Origin: JBOGEB01 sp050743125
GTDB lineage: Bacteria; Actinomycetota; Nitriliruptoria; Euzebyales; Egibacteraceae
NCBI GenBank assembly: GCA_050743125.1
Contig: JBOGEB010000257.1
Span: 1-5,200, forward strand
Length of the DNA stretch: 5,200 bases
Reading direction: 5' to 3'
The notes beneath the pieces are model-generated. The model saw only the letters and a list, made by a program, of their open reading frames with translations. It ran no database searches and was not told the DNA's origin. Below, piece by piece: positions 4,384 to 5,200 of this stretch. Made by a program: the position numbers and the translations under genes. How positions within the stretch are numbered: the stretch's first letter is position 1; the number at the start of each line of letters is the position of its first letter.

Positions 4384-5200
4384 CTGGACAAGGCGGTCGT
4401 CGAAACGCAACGCGGACGCGCGCTGGCCGTCCACAACCACCGGGGCAGTCACCGAGGTGAACGCGTCTTCGCCGACGGCAGGGTCACAGCTGAGTCGTTG
4501 GACGCCCAGCAGGCGCCGGTTGGCCTGGAAGCCGACTGCCCGCAACGCGGGCAGGTCGCACAGCCGTTTGCCGATGTCGAAGTCGCGGGTGTCGTTGATC
4601 GTGGTCTCAGTCCGCAGCGCGCGGTTTTCTTTGAAGTACGCACTTGTACGGTGAGGACTTGCAGTCGACGTGCAAGGACGGGACCACCCCGTCGGTGATC
4701 ACCCGGGTGCGCATGCGCCCCGGAGTCCGTTTTGTGACGCGGCGGGCGAACGTCAGGCTGACCTGGTCGGGCCGGCCCGCGTCGAGGTTGTCGCGGATCA
4801 CCTGCTCGAACAGCAGCCGGCCGGACAACGGCCGGTCTGACATCTGCGTCAGGGAGAGCTCGGCCTGCAGCACCGACAGGTCGTAGCGGCAGCCGGCTTG
4901 GCGGTCGGCCGGGGTGAACGGGTGCGGCAAGATGCCCAGCCGCTTGCGCGCCAGGTCCTCGATCGCCACCGCGTCCAACCGGTCGCAGATCGCCTGCAGC
5001 CCGGCCGGGTCCTCGCAGGCCGCGAAGCCGTTGTCCAACGCGGTGAAGCCGATGCCGGCCTTGGCGGCCTGGCGCTGCGCCCAGTGGTGACCGTTGAGGC
5101 ACAGCTTGGCGTTGTACGGAAAGCAGGAGCAGAGCTTGAGGAAGAACGGGCCGAAGTCGGTGTCCACACAGTAAAAGTAGAAGTGGTTGACCATCCCGGT
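4384..5200 (-). pseudogene. Frameshifted, 3'-truncated gene of a widespread actinobacterial family of unknown function
   Basis: From the right edge the minus strand encodes F-Y-F-Y-C-V-D-T-D-F-G-P-F-F, then A-K-L-C-L-N-G-H-H-W, A-L-D-N-G-F-A and L-P-H-P-F-T. I recall this pattern from a multi-copy actinobacterial family of roughly 400-550 aa with no known function. The frame hits a TGA at 4607-4609. One extra base at about 4639-4645 explains this: in the next frame, from 4638, the expected Y-F-K-E-N-R-A-L-R-T-E-T-T-I-N-D-T-R-D-F continues for 85 codons to D-D-R-L-V-Q at 4384. Beyond that the sequence no longer resembles the family, so the C-terminal domain is lost. The ATG at 5194 is probably internal, because family members extend further N-terminally and the frame stays open to the window edge. 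Two independent lesions make it a pseudogene rather than a programmed frameshift. Confidence 0.7.

Noticed and set aside
4600..4660. Programmed frameshift in the minus-strand gene
   Set aside because: No convincing in-frame slippery heptamer is present, and the C-terminal part is also truncated, so decay is simpler.
4449..5102. 217-aa minus-strand frame overlapping the broken gene
   Set aside because: Composition is Arg/Pro/Ala-rich and it is offset from the frame that carries the recognisable family sequence.

Overview
The window is GC-rich with codon use typical of actinobacteria. An actinobacterial-style XRE/TPR regulator pair and an MmpS-like lipoprotein fit a mycelial or Pseudonocardiaceae/Streptomyces-like genome, but the genus cannot be fixed from this sequence. 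It looks like accessory, rearranged DNA: a tandem duplication on the left, a decayed gene on the right, and no recombinase or transposase in view.

Layout. (1) Positions 71-1830 and 1965-3713 are two direct copies of one ~1.75-kb cassette. Each copy holds, on the minus strand, a tiny gene A (65/66 aa) that overlaps by ATGA the start of a second tiny gene B. A ~130-bp divergent promoter region follows, then on the plus strand a regulator of 443 (copy 1) or 438 aa (copy 2). A and B are paralogous short proteins sharing a CAACGWTP core and look like small zinc-binding proteins. B runs off the left edge in copy 1 and is cut off at the duplication boundary in copy 2. (2) A 134-bp joint (1831-1964) between the copies holds a perfect 10-bp hairpin and a possible promoter relic. 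(3) After copy 2 come an 8-bp inverted repeat and a 125-aa MmpS-like lipoprotein gene (3772-4149). (4) 4150-4383 holds no gene that I can support, only small inverted repeats. (5) 4384-5200, minus strand, is a frameshifted and 3'-truncated gene of a widespread actinobacterial family of unknown function.

The main point is the mosaic relation of the two regulators. From the ATG, 596 bases are identical, synonymous sites included. The C-terminal half then drifts sharply, with in-frame indels and radical replacements, and the last ~100 bases are nearly identical again. The upstream intergenic DNA is less conserved than the N-terminal coding half. Recent gene conversion or selection therefore seems to have kept one DNA-binding/linker half in both proteins while the TPR-like, presumed ligand-sensing half diversified. 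The inferred picture is two regulators that probably read the same operators but answer to different signals, each divergent from a small zinc-finger-like operon. Whether the downstream lipoprotein belongs to the same circuit is unknown.
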